Made by a program: the position numbers and the translations under genes. Shown piece after piece: positions 1 through 11,494 of a stretch of 64,000 nucleotides of DNA. The stretch is from Symbiodinium natans (Eukaryota; Sar; Dinophyceae; Suessiales; Symbiodiniaceae), in contig CAJNDS010002747.1 of assembly GCA_905221605.1 (NCBI GenBank), positions 62,001 to 126,000 of the forward strand. The letters are read 5' to 3'. Each line of letters starts with the position of its first letter. Positions within the stretch are counted from its first letter, which is position 1. The notes under the pieces are model-generated. The model was not told the DNA's origin, did not search any database, and saw nothing but the letters and a program-made list of their open reading frames with translations.

Positions 1-1226
1 GAACCGGGGACGCCTGGTTCACGCACCCGCGAATCTTGACGTTTCAAGCATGTCAGAAACAGTGTTCGAAAGTCGGAAAACCACCTCAAAGTCCCAAACA
101 CAATCCTGAACGCTTGCACGCGCCACCTCGGCAGCCGGGCCACTTCCCAGGCCCCAGGAAATTCCATGTCAAAGCAGGTCTAAATCAAATCCCGGAAAAC
201 TCAGTGGGGTCCCTAAAAGTTTAAGTAAGGTCTTTGAGGGGTTGGTATGCTGATTCAGGGTTCTAGGGGGTGGGGGTGGTGGGGGGGAGGGGGGGTGGCG
301 CAGGTGGGAGGGGATGAGACCTGGTTTATGCTACCCCCTTTTGTTTCGTCTCTCTTCTCTTGTCAGTTTTTGCCTTGTGCACGTCTTTGCCAAAGTTTGT
401 GTGAATGTGTGTGGTGCAAGGACAAGTTCACTGACGGCACTGACCCAGTGGTGACGACTGAGCAGCGCATGCAGCAGCAGGCCTTTCCAGACATGCCCAG
501 ATGCATCAGACAGCACATGGCAAACACGATAGACGGTTTCTGCGCTTACGCATTTCATGTAAATATCGATTCATATAGATTCGGTCGTTGCATATCAACA
601 TGAGCACAGCTTGATCACGACATGTGTGTGGATCTTGTGTACTGGCCAGACGTTGGTGCAAGCTGCAAAAGCGTGTTGCTGCAGGTTGACAAGTGGAGGG
701 AGGAGATCACAGCGCAATGCTCCGCACATCGATGTCGAGAAGTTCCATGCTGACATAGTGACATAGTGGTTCACGTGAGGACAACGCTGAAGATCTCAAG
801 GATGATGCACGTGAGCATGCTGAACGCTGTTTGCAAAGCGAAAGGGAGACAAGGACAGAGTGCGGTGGATCTTGTGGACTCGGTTGACTCCGAGACAAAG
901 TGGTCAGGAGTGCCGACAGCGATGCAGAATCCAACGAATGTGGAGGCACACCTGGCCACTTCGCATTGAGCTTTGCTACGTGAAGTTTCGTGAACGCGGG
1001 GTGCACTCATGTGCACTCATGTGCACTCTTGTGCACTCTGGGGCACGCTGTGAGGCGAACACCGGGAGCCCCAGACAGAGCCTGAGGCATCGGGGAGCAC
1101 GCGTGGCGAGGACCACAGAAAGCTGGTCTACGAGGCGCGGGGGCCGGCCCGTGCTGCCAGGCCCTAAACTAATCGAGGTGCTAACGTTTAAGCACATTCA
1201 GAACATTAAGAACATCAAGCGTGCAA

Positions 1227-1283
1227 AGATCTCAGAGGTTTCAGAGATCTCCGAGATCTCCGAGATCTCACAGATCTCAGAGT
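1227..1283. repeat. GAGATCTCC-type 9-bp tandem repeat
   Basis: About six imperfect copies of a 9-bp unit around the palindromic core AGATCT lie in a row. It is a short local minisatellite with no visible function. Confidence 0.6.
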
Positions 1284-1751
1284 CAGAAAACAAGCAATCA
1301 TTTCGTCCAGACCTTGCTTCCAAGAGATTCGCGGATACTCAAGGTCCCTTCAGATTTGGGCTTAGGGTTCGGGAATGTCAAGGATTAAGGACATTTCGGC
1401 TCGGATTCTTGGGGATTGATGGTTTGAGGCTTGGGAAATGCCCGGAGGCCTTGTCTTCCTGTTGGGAGGCCTTCGTACATTCGGCCGGCCGAATTACCGT
1501 GTTTTTTTTGGTACTCTTTGTGTACTCTGAATGTGGCAGATTTCGGGAGCAGCACTTTCAAGAAGCGGTTGGGAGCTGGAGCTAGGCGCGTCGATTTGAT
1601 TGCCTTCGCCTTTGCTCGGCCGACATATGAAATATCAAGTTTCCAAGTCAAAAGTCCGACCCAAAAAACGAAACCTGAAACCTTGGCATCTACAACCTCA
1701 TACCTACCTACAGGTTATGCGGCGGGTTGGGGGGGTGGGTGGCATTGCTGA

Positions 1752-1806
1752 GAGGGGGGGAGAGAGAGTGAGAGAGCGGGAGAGACCGAGAGAGAGAGAG
1801 AGAGTG
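1752..1806. repeat. GA-rich simple repeat
   Basis: A purine tract dominated by GAGA lies here. It is ordinary microsatellite sequence. Confidence 0.75.
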
Positions 1807-2039
1807 TGACCGGTTGTACGAGTCGAGGTGTTCGGGGAAAGAGACCCATAACGGCCTGCTTGCCGGCTCTTCGGAGCTAAGTCTCACAACGAAACCGGAC
1901 TGCGTGGCTGGGCGCGCCCAGTGCGCGGGGAGGGGGAGACCCTTCCTCAGGCCCCGTAGAATTGCGGGCACGCGGTTCAGGGTTTAGGGTCTATAGGGTA
2001 CCGATTTAGGTCTTAGGGACCAAAGCAACCGAAGCCTGC

Positions 2040-2140
2040 TCTCGCTCTCTCTCTCTTCCTCCCTCTTCCCCTTCCTCTTCCTCTGCCTGTTGGTCCTTTC
2101 TTGGTTGTTGTTTTCCTCGCTCTCTCTCTCTCTCGGTCTC
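2040..2140. repeat. CT-rich simple repeat
   Basis: A pyrimidine tract of CTCT, CCTCTT and TTCCTC units lies here. Minus-strand Glu/Arg-rich open frames through it are products of the repeat. Confidence 0.7.
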
Positions 2141-4933
2141 TTCTTCTTGCCGTGCCCGCGCACCTGCATGGTGAGCATCAGCAGGGTGGGCACGTGAACC
2201 GTAAAAAGCATCCACTCGTGTTTGCCTTTAAAAAGCTGCGAAAACACGCATTTTCCGCTCGTGGACCTCCAAAGCACCCAGAAGCACGCGTGCTTTGTGA
2301 GCTCGAACGGCTTCATGTCCGCGAAACGGACAGGGGGGGCCGGTGTATGGGGGCTTTGAAACTCCTCGAAACGGTACGAGAATCCACTTCCCGGTCAACA
2401 GATGGAGATGGGAGGGGGTAGCACAGCGGATCACAGCGGCGGGGGGGCTGGCAGGGGGGGCGGGGGTGCGGTGCATTTGGGGATGCTGGCGAGTGGGCCT
2501 GTACCCTGCGCACCCGGTGAGTGAGCCTGCAAGAGCCAGAGGTGACCGGTTCTTCACTGACGCCTCCCCCCGACCAAATAGGGGGGGCGGCGGATTACTT
2601 TTATCAAAAGACAGTCCTTTTCAAAGGTCCCCCAACCCCTCCCCCCCAAACTGCCACGACTCATGCCAAACAACCGCTTGAGCACACTCCTTTCCGCCTC
2701 GCTCTTAGCCGTCTTAGCCTGCAGGATATCTGGGAGGCTCCAGAGCCCGGCGTCTCCAAAGGACCACAGCGACTGCCGCAGTTGCACATACTAAGTAAGA
2801 CACACTTCCCCCCTTGACGTTCTCTGCGTGCCACTTTACGACATGCAGACAGGAGTGACACCCGCGATGCCAGCCTTCCAGCCTCCACCCAGGCTCATAT
2901 CCAGAAGAAAGGTTGACCATCTTACAGCCTGTTCGATTTCGCCGAGAGTGTTTGTGGTGCTTCAGTATTTACCGCGTTGCTAGGCATTCTGCGCCAACAC
3001 CCGCGCATGCCGAGAAGGCAAGTGTGAGGAGGCAGATGTGTCACATGCGTCCTTCCTGCTCAAATGAGGTAGCAGCTTCCGCCTGCACAGAGCTTCATGA
3101 CTTGGATTAGCTGCGAAGTGTTTTTCAGAATTCAAGCAGCTCCTGCATGTGATAGCGCAGCTCGATTTTGCAGTGCACAGGTACATTTGCCTTAGCAGTG
3201 CAACCTTCCTGCCACAGCAGCTGCTCTCAATTTCTCAGAGTAGGCCTAAGTGCAGACTTCGACTTGTTTCACAGCGGAGAAAGCCGCGACCCAGTGCGTG
3301 ATTCTGTAGATCAAAGTGTTCCCCCGGTTCGCTGGTGACGCAAAGCATGTTCCTAGCACGCATGCTCAGATGTTTTGGTGGAAAGGGTTTCTGTTTTGTC
3401 CTCGGGGCTCGAAAAGGTCTGCAGACTCCACAAACGTAGTCAGTGCAGTCATCACAATGGCGCATGGGGTCCACCATTGGTCCATCGATATCCTGAGCTG
3501 CTCTCAGGTCATTGGTCGTATAATGTCGTGTAATGTCGTGTATGCCCCGGGTCCAAAACCATAGAGGTAGGCCAGAGCACGGAAGGAATGCCTGTTCCTG
3601 CTGCGGGGCCATGTATAGGTTTCAAATGAACCAGGAAAAGAGGCTCACACAGTTCCAGCGGTTACAAGGGACGACCATGTTCATTCATCTGGTCAACTGA
3701 CATAGAAACCGTGCCAGATAGGTCTTTCAACGCGGCGGGAACCTTCCGGAATCTCCTTGTGACATCTTCACGTCAAAGCATGTAAACAACCTTGCTAGAT
3801 CTCATTGTATGGAGAACAGCATAGCAACACATAGCAACCAGCTTCAGGATGCCGCCGATGAACCTGTCGTTGAGACCCTTAACTTTCATACTTGGGCGCA
3901 CCGGTTCATCCAACTCAAGCCTCTCAAAGTCGCCGAGTGCACATGTGCGCTACCTGAACCTCTTAATGCTTTCACCATCTTTCGCTCCCTTTCTTCTCTT
4001 CTTGAACTTGGGAGGCACTCTGCTGTTTGGACATCGTACCCCAAGCCTTGCGTGTGCAAGTCTGAGAGTCGAAGCCCGAAACCCCCAAACGCGTGCAAAG
4101 CGACGATGCGCATGTGTCTTCTCTATGACCACGCAAACAATTGAGACCTTCGATTCTCTCATTCAGATGAGCTAGGTTTTCTGAAGTGCATATCAGGAAG
4201 TATCAGGAATAAATAGGGGGGGTCACCTTTGGTCTTTCGGCTCCTGCCTGCCGAGGCCCGCATTCAACGCGCTCTCGAGCGAGCAAGTTAAGAGGAACGA
4301 CATGGAGTGGCAAATCGTTGAGTCGTTGAGATGCGAGGAACAGCATCCAAGGAACTGCTACAAGGGGATGAAAGTAAGGAGATCAAGGCTTTGTTTGGGC
4401 ACGGCGCAACTGACTTTGAAGGTCTTGTGCAGTAGAGCTGGTGATTGCCTTGGCCCCATGGATAGCGGCAGGCCGTGTGCGTGATGTTCGAGATCAAGCC
4501 AGCAATTCAGAGTGGCAACTTCGACGTAAGCGCTCTGCAAAGTTGTCTGCACAAAAGCATGCCTTCGCCAGAACTCCAGCTGAATTCTCAGCTAGCCAAG
4601 GGGGAGTTCAGCGAAAGACGACGTCAGGACGAACTATTTGCGGGTCTGGGATGTAGGTGTGACTGTCTATTCTGCGAATCTTCATGGCACACCAACATCC
4701 GTTCCCTTAAGCTTTCATTCTTTCAGATCTTGGTCGAGGGTTTAGGATCCCTAGAGGTCTCCCGTCTCTTCTGATTTCCGTATAAACTACTAACATCTAC
4801 TCACCATCATTGCCAGCAAGTTTCTTTTGTTTTGGGTCAAGCTTCAGAGGGCTGCAAGCACCTGTGGCGTTTGCGAGATCATCGAGATTCCTGATGCTCC
4901 GTCCTGGATTCATGTCACTGGTTGCGAGCAGGA

Positions 4934-4952
4934 GTGCGTGTGCGTGCATGCA

Positions 4953-4983
<31 letters not shown>

Positions 4984-4993
4984 ATGCGTGCGT

Positions 4994-5062
<69 letters not shown>

Positions 5063-5117
5063 TGAGTGAGTGTGTGTGTGTGTGTGTGTGCGTATGTGTT
5101 TGTGTGTGTGTGTGTGC
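4934..5117. repeat. GTGC and (TG)n microsatellite
   Basis: GTGC/CATG-type tetramers grade into a long TG run with short interruptions. The Cys/Val and Ala/Cys repeat frames across it are translations of the dinucleotide. Confidence 0.9.
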
Positions 5118-5984
5118 TCGGTTAATTGGTTGGAATAGCTTGGTCGATAGCCGGAAGTTGGTGACTAGGGATGCGATTCGTTAACCGCCGATCATCCCAT
5201 TTATCTGGCACGAAAGGCAGCTCAGCTGGCCCTGTGTGCGTAACCACTCGTACAACTGGATTGTGGGAGATTGGTGGGGCCGGGCCTCGCGGTTGACCGT
5301 GTTGGAGTGCCTTCCAGCGACCTGGGGACGGTTAGTGTGAACCTCTTTCTTGGCAGCGCCCTTTGGGGAAGGAGCCCATGGCAAGCCTTTTTGGTGAGCC
5401 CTCTGGGATGACTTCCATGGCCCGTCCAGATCGAGAGCGCCCGAACGGGCCGGACACACGACCCAGAACCAGCGAGGATGTGCGAGACTTCATGGTGAGT
5501 GAGCTTGGTCCGCCCTTCGACGTATCCTGGTCCTATGCGGTACTGCAATGCTGCGGTCACCATGGGCCCGGTGGTTTTCTGGTTTGGTGTGGCCTAGTGT
5601 GGTGTGGTGGGTGTTTGTGTGGAGGGCATTTGCATGGTGGGCGTGTGTGGTGTGATGTGTGTGTTGTGGTGTGTTGCGGCATACAGCGTTGCGCGGTGTG
5701 GTGTATGCATGGTGCATGTGCGTTGTATGCGTGGCGTGGTGCAGTGGTGCATGCCCGATGTACGTGTGGTGCGCATGGCGTGCGCAGAATGCAGTGTATG
5801 TGTGGTGTGTTTGTGCAAAGCGTGGTGCAGTGTGATACATGTGCGTGGTGCATGGAATGATGTTGAGTGCAGGCTTCGCTGTATGCGTGGGGTGGTTCTC
5901 TGTGCTCTCGGACGCGCGCGCGCGCGTGACTTCCATGCATATACCTGTCCATACATGAAACCCCTCTAGCAATGATGCAAACCC
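5118..5984. other. GT-rich sequence without recognisable gene
   Basis: A short unique stretch (about 5120-5560) is followed by GGTGTG/CATG-rich low-complexity DNA up to about 5930. His/Thr-rich frames on one strand and Cys/Val/Gly-rich frames on the other follow from the composition. No domain was recognised. Confidence 0.5.
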
Positions 5985-7230
5985 ATTTAGACGCACGAAA
6001 TCACAAATACACCAGCAAAGTATGTAAAAACACCTTCCGTTCTCGAACGTGCAGGCGTGAGTACCACATATCTGTCCATGCATGAAACCCACTTGCAACG
6101 ACGCAACACCATTTAGTCGAATAAAACCACAAATATACTAGCAAAGTATTTTGCGATCCACTTCTTTTCCGGAACGTGCACGCATGACAACCATATGTCC
6201 GTCAATACATTAAATACAACCCACTGGCAACGATGCAGAACCATTGAGACCCATAAAACCACAAATGTAACAGCAAAGTATTCTGCGACCCTCTTTTTTT
6301 TTCGAACGTGCACGCATGAGTACCATATATCTGTCCATACATGTAACCCATTCAGCAATGATGTAAAGTTACCTAGACGCATAAAACCACAAATTTAACA
6401 GCAATGTATTTTGGCGATCCTCTTCCGTTCTCGAACATGCACGTGTGACTGCCATATAAATATCTGTCCATACATGTAACCCATCCAGCAACGATGCAAA
6501 GCCATTTTAGATAAAACCACAAATATAACAACAAAGTATTTACGATCCTCTTCGTTTCTCGAACGTGCACACAACCTTTGTAGATAAAACCACAAGTATA
6601 ACAACAAAGTATTTACGATCCTCTTCGTTTCTCGAACGTGCACACAACCTTTGTAGATAAAACCACAAATATAACAACAAAGTATTTACGATCCTCTTCG
6701 TTTCTCGAACGTGCACACATGACTACCATAGCCATATATCTGTCCATACATGAAACCCATCCAGCAACGATGCAGAATCATTGAGACGCATAAAAACCAC
6801 AAAAAAAAACAGCAAAGTAGTTTGGCGATCCTCTTCCTTTCCGGAACGTGCACGACTTACTTAGACGCATAAATCCACAAATTTAACAGTTAAAGTATTT
6901 TACGATCCTCTTCCTTTCCGGAACGTGCACGCATGACTACCATATATCTGCGCATACATGAAACCCATCTAGCAACGATGCAAAACCTTTGATTGTGACG
7001 CATCCGTCCACACGTGAAACCCATCTTGCAACAATGCAAAGCCATTTAGACGCATAGCCACAAATATAGCTGTCTGTCCATACATGAAGCCCATCCCGCA
7101 ACGATATCAACGATGCCAAATCCGTTTAGATACATAAAACCACAAGTGCAAAAAGGAAAGTATTTGCGATCCTTTCCTTCGAACATGCACTCATGACTAG
7201 CATATTTCTACGTCGTATTGTGTTGTCCTG
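5985..7230. repeat. Degenerate ~125-bp tandem satellite
   Basis: Recurring blocks in fixed order (TAAAACCACAAAT, GCAAAGTATTT, GATCCTCTTC, GAACGTGCAC, CATATATCTGTCCATACATG, AACCCATC, GCAACGATGCA) repeat roughly nine times at about 125 bp, with indels. At about 6535-6715 a ~72-bp sub-block is repeated nearly exactly three times, so local amplification is more recent than the array. No coding sequence is apparent. Its position just outside a telomeric array suggests a subtelomeric satellite. Confidence 0.75.
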
Positions 7231-7261
7231 CAGAGTGCAGGTGGTGATGCCTGGTGGTATA

Positions 7262-8165
7262 ATTATGACGTGTTGTTGCTCATGCGTGGCGGTGTGTGTG
7301 TGTGTGTGTGCACAGCACGGTGTATCTGTGGGAGCTGTCTTTTTGGTTTAGGTTTATGCACGGTGTGGTGCATGTGGTGTATGTGTGGTGTATGTGTGTA
7401 TGTGTGGTGCGTGGCGTGTGCGTGGTGCGTTTGCAGTCTGCGTGGCGTCTGTGATTTCACAACGGTAGGGTTCCCCAACACTGATGTTGTGTTGTTGCTC
7501 ATACGTGTGCGGGGTGTGTGCGTGTGCACAACGCGGTGTATCTGTGGGAGCTGGTGTTTTTGGGGGGTTTTAGGGTTTATGCGCGGTGTGGTGCATGTGG
7601 TGTATGCGTGGTGTATGTGTGTTTGTGTGGTGCATGGCATGTGCGTGGTGCGTGTGCAGTCTGCGTGGCGTCTTTGATTTCGTTGTGAAAAGTACGCGCG
7701 TGGTGGGCTGTGTGCGTGTATGGGTTTAGGGATTTGGGGATTAGGGTCATTAGATTTTTAGGCAACTGATGACTGATGATGTGTTGTTGCTCATACGTGT
7801 GCGGTGTGTGTGTGTGTGTGTGTGCACAACGCGGAGTATCTGTGGGAGCTGGTTTTTTTTTTGGATTTTTTTAGGGTTTATGCGCGGGGTGGTGCATGTG
7901 GTGTATGCGTGGTGTATGCATGGTGGTGCGTGGCATGCGCGTGGTGCGTGTGCAGTTTGCATGGCGTCTGTGATTTCGTTGTGAAAAGTGCGCGCGCGGT
8001 GGGCTGTGTGCGTGGAGGGCTTAAGGGTTTTTGGTTTGTCTGGGTGTAGGGGTCTGGGGTTTTTCGGGTTATAGCATAGGGAACTGATGATGTGTTGTTG
8101 CTCATACGCGCGGTGTGTGTGTGTGTGTGTGTGTGCGTGCGTGTGCACAATGCGGTGCATCTGTA
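7262..8165. repeat. ~220-310-bp GT-rich tandem repeat with embedded TTTAGGG
   Basis: Units start near 7270, 7490, 7780 and 8090 with GTGTTGTTGCTCAT. They continue through a TG run, GCACAACGCGG, TCTGTGGGAGCTG, a T-rich stretch with TTTAGGGTTTATG and a GTGGTGCATG block, and end near TTTCGTTGTGAAAAGT. Several units carry telomere-like TTTAGG(G) motifs. It is probably subtelomeric. The long frames on both strands are artefacts. Confidence 0.75.
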
Positions 8166-8216
8166 AAAGCTGGATTCTGCTTTTTATAGGTATTTTATTG
8201 GTTTAGGGTTTTTAGG

Positions 8217-9050
8217 GTGTTTATTGTTTTTTTCAGGATTTTTTGGGTTTTTAGGATTTTCAGGGTTTATAGGGTTTATAGGGTTTATAGGGTTTATAGG
8301 GTTTATAGGGTTTATAGGGTTTATAGGGTTTATAGGGTTTATAGGGTTTATAGGGTTTATAGGGTTTATACGGTTTATAGGGTTGATAGGGCTGATAGGG
8401 TTGATAGGGTTTATAGGGCTTTTATGAGGGTTTGTAGGGTTTTTATGAGGGTTTAAGGGTTTTAGGGTTTATTTAGGGTTTTAGGGTTAGGGTTAATTTG
8501 GGGTTTTTAGGGTTTTTAGGGTTTAGGATTTTGGGTTTAAGGGTTTTTTAGGGTTTAGGGGTTTTTAGGGTTTTTAGGGTTTAGGGGTTAGGGGGTTTAG
8601 GGGTTTAGGGGTTTAGGGTTTAAGGGTTTTTAGGGTTTAGGGTTTAGGGTTTAGGGTGGGTTTAGGGTTTAGGGTTTAGGGTTTAGGGTTTAGGGTTTAG
8701 GGTTTAGGGTTTAGGGTTTAGGGTTTAGGGTTTAGGGTTTAGGGTTTAGGGTTTAGGGTTCGGGTTAGGGTTTTAGGGGTTAGGGTTTTAGGGTTAGGGT
8801 TAGGGTTTAGGGTTTGGGGTTAAAGGGTTTTAGGGTTTAAGGGTTTAAGGGTTTTAAGGGGGTTAAGGGTTAAGGGTTTAGGGTTTTTTAGGGTTTTAGG
8901 GTTTTAGGGTTTTAGGGTTTAGGGTTTAGGGTTTTAGGGTTTTTTTAGGGTTTTAGGGTTTTAGGGTTTTAGGGTTTAGGGTTTTAGGGTTTTAGGGTTT
9001 AGGGTTTTTTAGGGTTTAGGGTTTAGGGTTTAGGGTTTAGGGTTTAGGGT
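8217..9050 (+). repeat. Interstitial telomere-type array, TTTAGGG strand on +
   Basis: About 0.8 kb of TTTAGGG-like repeats. The left part is mainly the variant TTTATAGGG (about 8262-8400), the middle is mixed, and about 8640-8760 and 9000-9050 are nearly pure TTTAGGG. G-rich strand orientation means the corresponding chromosome end lay to the right. The array stops at 9050, where retroelement sequence starts. TTTAGGG is the plant/alga-type telomere repeat. Confidence 0.93.
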
Positions 9051-9057
9051 GTAGCAG

Positions 9058-9319
9058 CTCCAGGATCAAGACCAAACAAATGTTTTTCCAAGGCAAAGCA
9101 AAGGTTTAGGACCGTGGGACTTGGGACCCACGTGTGGACTTAGACCCTCATCCTATCCTAATCTTGTGCCGAAATATCGCATTCAGCGATTTCTGTACGT
9201 GCACAAGTTAGACAAAAGTATGCGTTACTTTGCAGCTCAGTGCAAAGCGTTTTCACATTTGACATGAGTCACCATTGTGACTGAAACTTACAGGCAACGC
9301 GGCGTGCGATGAACTTACA
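9058..9319 (-). repeat. Downstream pseudo-LTR of the Penelope-like element
   Basis: This 262-bp block matches 12699-12960 with no difference that I could see. On the sense strand it starts with about 1.3 units of the 27-bp minisatellite and ends at CTCC next to the telomeric junction. AGGGTGTAG sits at the junction here (9046-9054) and also beside the other copy (12648-12656). Confidence 0.88.
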
Positions 9320-9361
9320 ATACCACCACGAACCCCATCCATCCACCCTAACATCGTTCAT

Positions 9362-11494
9362 TCATGTGGTGTTCCATTGGGAAATCCTGTTCAGCGTGGG
9401 GCGTAACTTGTTCTTCCAGCTGATTGTGAGTGAACCCAATGGATCTTCTTCATTGTCGAAAGCCCTTTGGAGCAATGCGTTGAGCCCTGGATCTGACCGT
9501 AGCTCAGCCAGTAGCCGGTTCAATCTTGCAGTGCTCCAGGCTGGGTGGTAAGAGAGAGGAATCCAATGCTTGCGGATCTTCTCTCGATTTGTCTTGGTGT
9601 TCTTAGTGATATCACTGCCACGTTCAAGGAACTGCGCATCTCGAGTGTTCCATCGGAGCTGTCGGAATTCTGCAGCTCTCCGCGTCATTGTTTCAAGAAT
9701 CGCTGGAGGCGTCAGGAACTGAGCAAATCTCTGGATGTATGTATCGTGTGCTCGTCTTGCATCTTCTGTACTTGAAGAAATGAAGGTGAGTGCCCGCAAC
9801 CGCGCAAGCGGCCAGGCATGTACCCCTTTGGAATGAGCTGAGCTCGCCTCCAGTGGTCTCATCAATGAGGTGGCCTTGAAATGAGGCATGACGTGAATGG
9901 AATTGTTTTTTACGTATACTGATGTGTCAAGCATTTGCACCAAGTCTGCAGAAACATCTTCGAGCTTCAACTTAAAGTGACGTCCTCTCCTTTGCAGAAG
10001 TTGGAAAAACTCCATTCCACTATCGCGGTGTTCCGCTACGAAGAAGATGTCGTCTTTGAATCGGTAGTAATGCGAAATGCCATAACTGATATGTAGGCGG
10101 TCCTCCATATCGTCCGTGGCAAAATCGTGTTCTACCAATGTGAAGAAGCTGGCATCAGCAACTGCTCCGCTGTGCCGCAAACCCATTCCTGTGCCCCTCA
10201 CCACTTTGTATGTGTGCTCAGGGATAATATCACTGACAACATACTGATGGTTCAACAAGAAGGCGAGTGCTCTGCGGAATACCTCACGTTTGCCATATGG
10301 AATCAAAGGCGTTGTGGTGCTGACCAAGTCTTCCACCGTACCACTCATGAAAAAGTCTTCAATATCGACCCGCATGAGGAGTGCGCCGTCTGGGATTCCA
10401 GAGCCAGCTACGCTACGCACAAACTCCGCTGAATTCCGCAGGATATGCTTGTGTGGCTTCAGTTGAAGTTTTAGCTCGTGCTCAGCCCAAGCAGACAAGC
10501 CTTCAAAGCAGTAGGACCTACTTTTGTGTAGATTTCTGCATTTGACCAAGCCTGCAGGCTTGTGGGACTTCACTGTGATGCCCAAAGTGCACGTGATTTT
10601 GGACTCAGGCTGTTTTGTTGATCTCAGCAGTTGGCGTTCCAAATGACCTGCTTCGGCACATGCTTTGTCAACCGCTCTGCAATGGAAACCATATTGACGT
10701 TCTAACACGGGCCAATCGACTTCTCTACATAAAGAGTAAGCGTCGCTTGACAGGATCTTCTGGTGCACCACTCTAAGATTATGGCGCTCAAAGATCGCAT
10801 AGCCCCCGTCCTTGTCTGTTGGAATAACAGCCAGCTGCGAATGCTTTAGTCTTTGTAAACCCAGCTTTGTCACAGATAGCATGTTACTGTGGCGGTTGCT
10901 CTTCCTGGAAATGTCATGCCGCAAAGAAAGAATAATTCTCCTGTGCATCTCGTTCATCCATGCACATAATTCATCGGGGAGCTTCACTGTGCAGGGTGCA
11001 GTCTTTTGCCGCCGGACCGGTCTGAAACTATACCTCTTGAAAGGTTTGTTTCGGAAAAACCATGCCCATCCCACTTTGTTCCTCCAGTGGAATAAATCTT
11101 CAGCGATCCAGGATAAATCCGGGTGGCTATTGCACCAAAGGTACTTCTTGTGATACCGGGTCAATATCCAAATGATCGGCCATTCCACTTGTTGCTCCGT
11201 CGGGGGTTGTACGCTTGCATCATCAACAGCATACCAATAAACTAATTTGCGAAGCATATCGAATTTAAAGAGCCATATCCAGTCTTGCGCTGTGGCCCCA
11301 ACCATAGCATTAAGAAAAGCCTGACTGACTGGTGACAACCTTGCGGTCACCAGCTGGCAATTCTTGCGTTTCTTGCGCCTCCATACCCGTAGGCGCTCCA
11401 TCCGTGCTGTTTTCCTGCTTGACGTTGTACTGTGCGGTATGTCTGTGGCTGCCAAGCTTGGTACCTTTGGGCCTTGTTGCTGCCACGCCACCAT
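9362..11494 (-). CDS. Penelope-like reverse transcriptase (ORF2), no endonuclease domain
   Basis: An intact 710-codon frame. Visible RT landmarks are TDKDGG at about residues 226-231 (the ADKGG-like motif of Penelope RTs), TVKSHKP at about 307-313, motif A MRVDIEDFF at about 374-382, motif B GTGMGLRHSGAVAD at about 434-447, and motif C YRFKDDIFF at about 477-485, which carries both aspartates. A thumb-like stretch with MLD and SSAHSKGVHAW follows (about 521-561), and IPLSYHPAWS lies at about 645-654. The protein ends about 55 residues later with no GIY-YIG motif, so it resembles endonuclease-deficient Penelope RTs. It should copy element RNA primed from an existing DNA 3' end. The ATG at 11494 lies inside ORF1, in the -1 frame relative to it. 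Absence of stops or frameshifts suggests recent activity. Other alga-type RTs are a less likely alternative. Confidence 0.78.
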   Translation of the reverse strand: MVAWQQQGPKVPSLAATDIPHSTTSSRKTARMERLRVWRRKKRKNCQLVTARLSPVSQAFLNAMVGATAQDWIWLFKFDMLRKLVYWYAVDDASVQPPTEQQVEWPIIWILTRYHKKYLWCNSHPDLSWIAEDLFHWRNKVGWAWFFRNKPFKRYSFRPVRRQKTAPCTVKLPDELCAWMNEMHRRIILSLRHDISRKSNRHSNMLSVTKLGLQRLKHSQLAVIPTDKDGGYAIFERHNLRVVHQKILSSDAYSLCREVDWPVLERQYGFHCRAVDKACAEAGHLERQLLRSTKQPESKITCTLGITVKSHKPAGLVKCRNLHKSRSYCFEGLSAWAEHELKLQLKPHKHILRNSAEFVRSVAGSGIPDGALLMRVDIEDFFMSGTVEDLVSTTTPLIPYGKREVFRRALAFLLNHQYVVSDIIPEHTYKVVRGTGMGLRHSGAVADASFFTLVEHDFATDDMEDRLHISYGISHYYRFKDDIFFVAEHRDSGMEFFQLLQRRGRHFKLKLEDVSADLVQMLDTSVYVKNNSIHVMPHFKATSLMRPLEASSAHSKGVHAWPLARLRALTFISSSTEDARRAHDTYIQRFAQFLTPPAILETMTRRAAEFRQLRWNTRDAQFLERGSDITKNTKTNREKIRKHWIPLSYHPAWSTARLNRLLAELRSDPGLNALLQRAFDNEEDPLGSLTISWKNKLRPTLNRISQWNTT

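Larger units (their letters stand above)
1..4933. other. No gene recognised (left flank)
   Basis: Both strands were read and no protein family was recognised. The open frames here are short, partly low-complexity and lack family motifs. The longest, about 241 codons on the plus strand at 860-1585, runs through a GAGATCTC repeat and a poly-T tract and looks accidental. Small simple repeats are listed separately. A diverged unknown gene with many introns cannot be excluded. Confidence 0.5.

Noticed and set aside
860-1585. Plus-strand frame of 241 codons
   Set aside because: It crosses a tandem repeat and a homopolymer, has no recognisable domain and shows no support from a neighbouring copy.
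5490-6098. His/Thr-rich minus-strand frame of about 200 codons
   Set aside because: It is produced by GTG/CAC-rich low-complexity DNA. No motif outside the composition bias was seen.
11347-11494. Programmed -1 frameshift site in the ORF1/ORF2 overlap
   Set aside because: The frame relation fits, but I found no canonical X XXY YYZ heptamer in the overlap, so this is left as an open possibility only.
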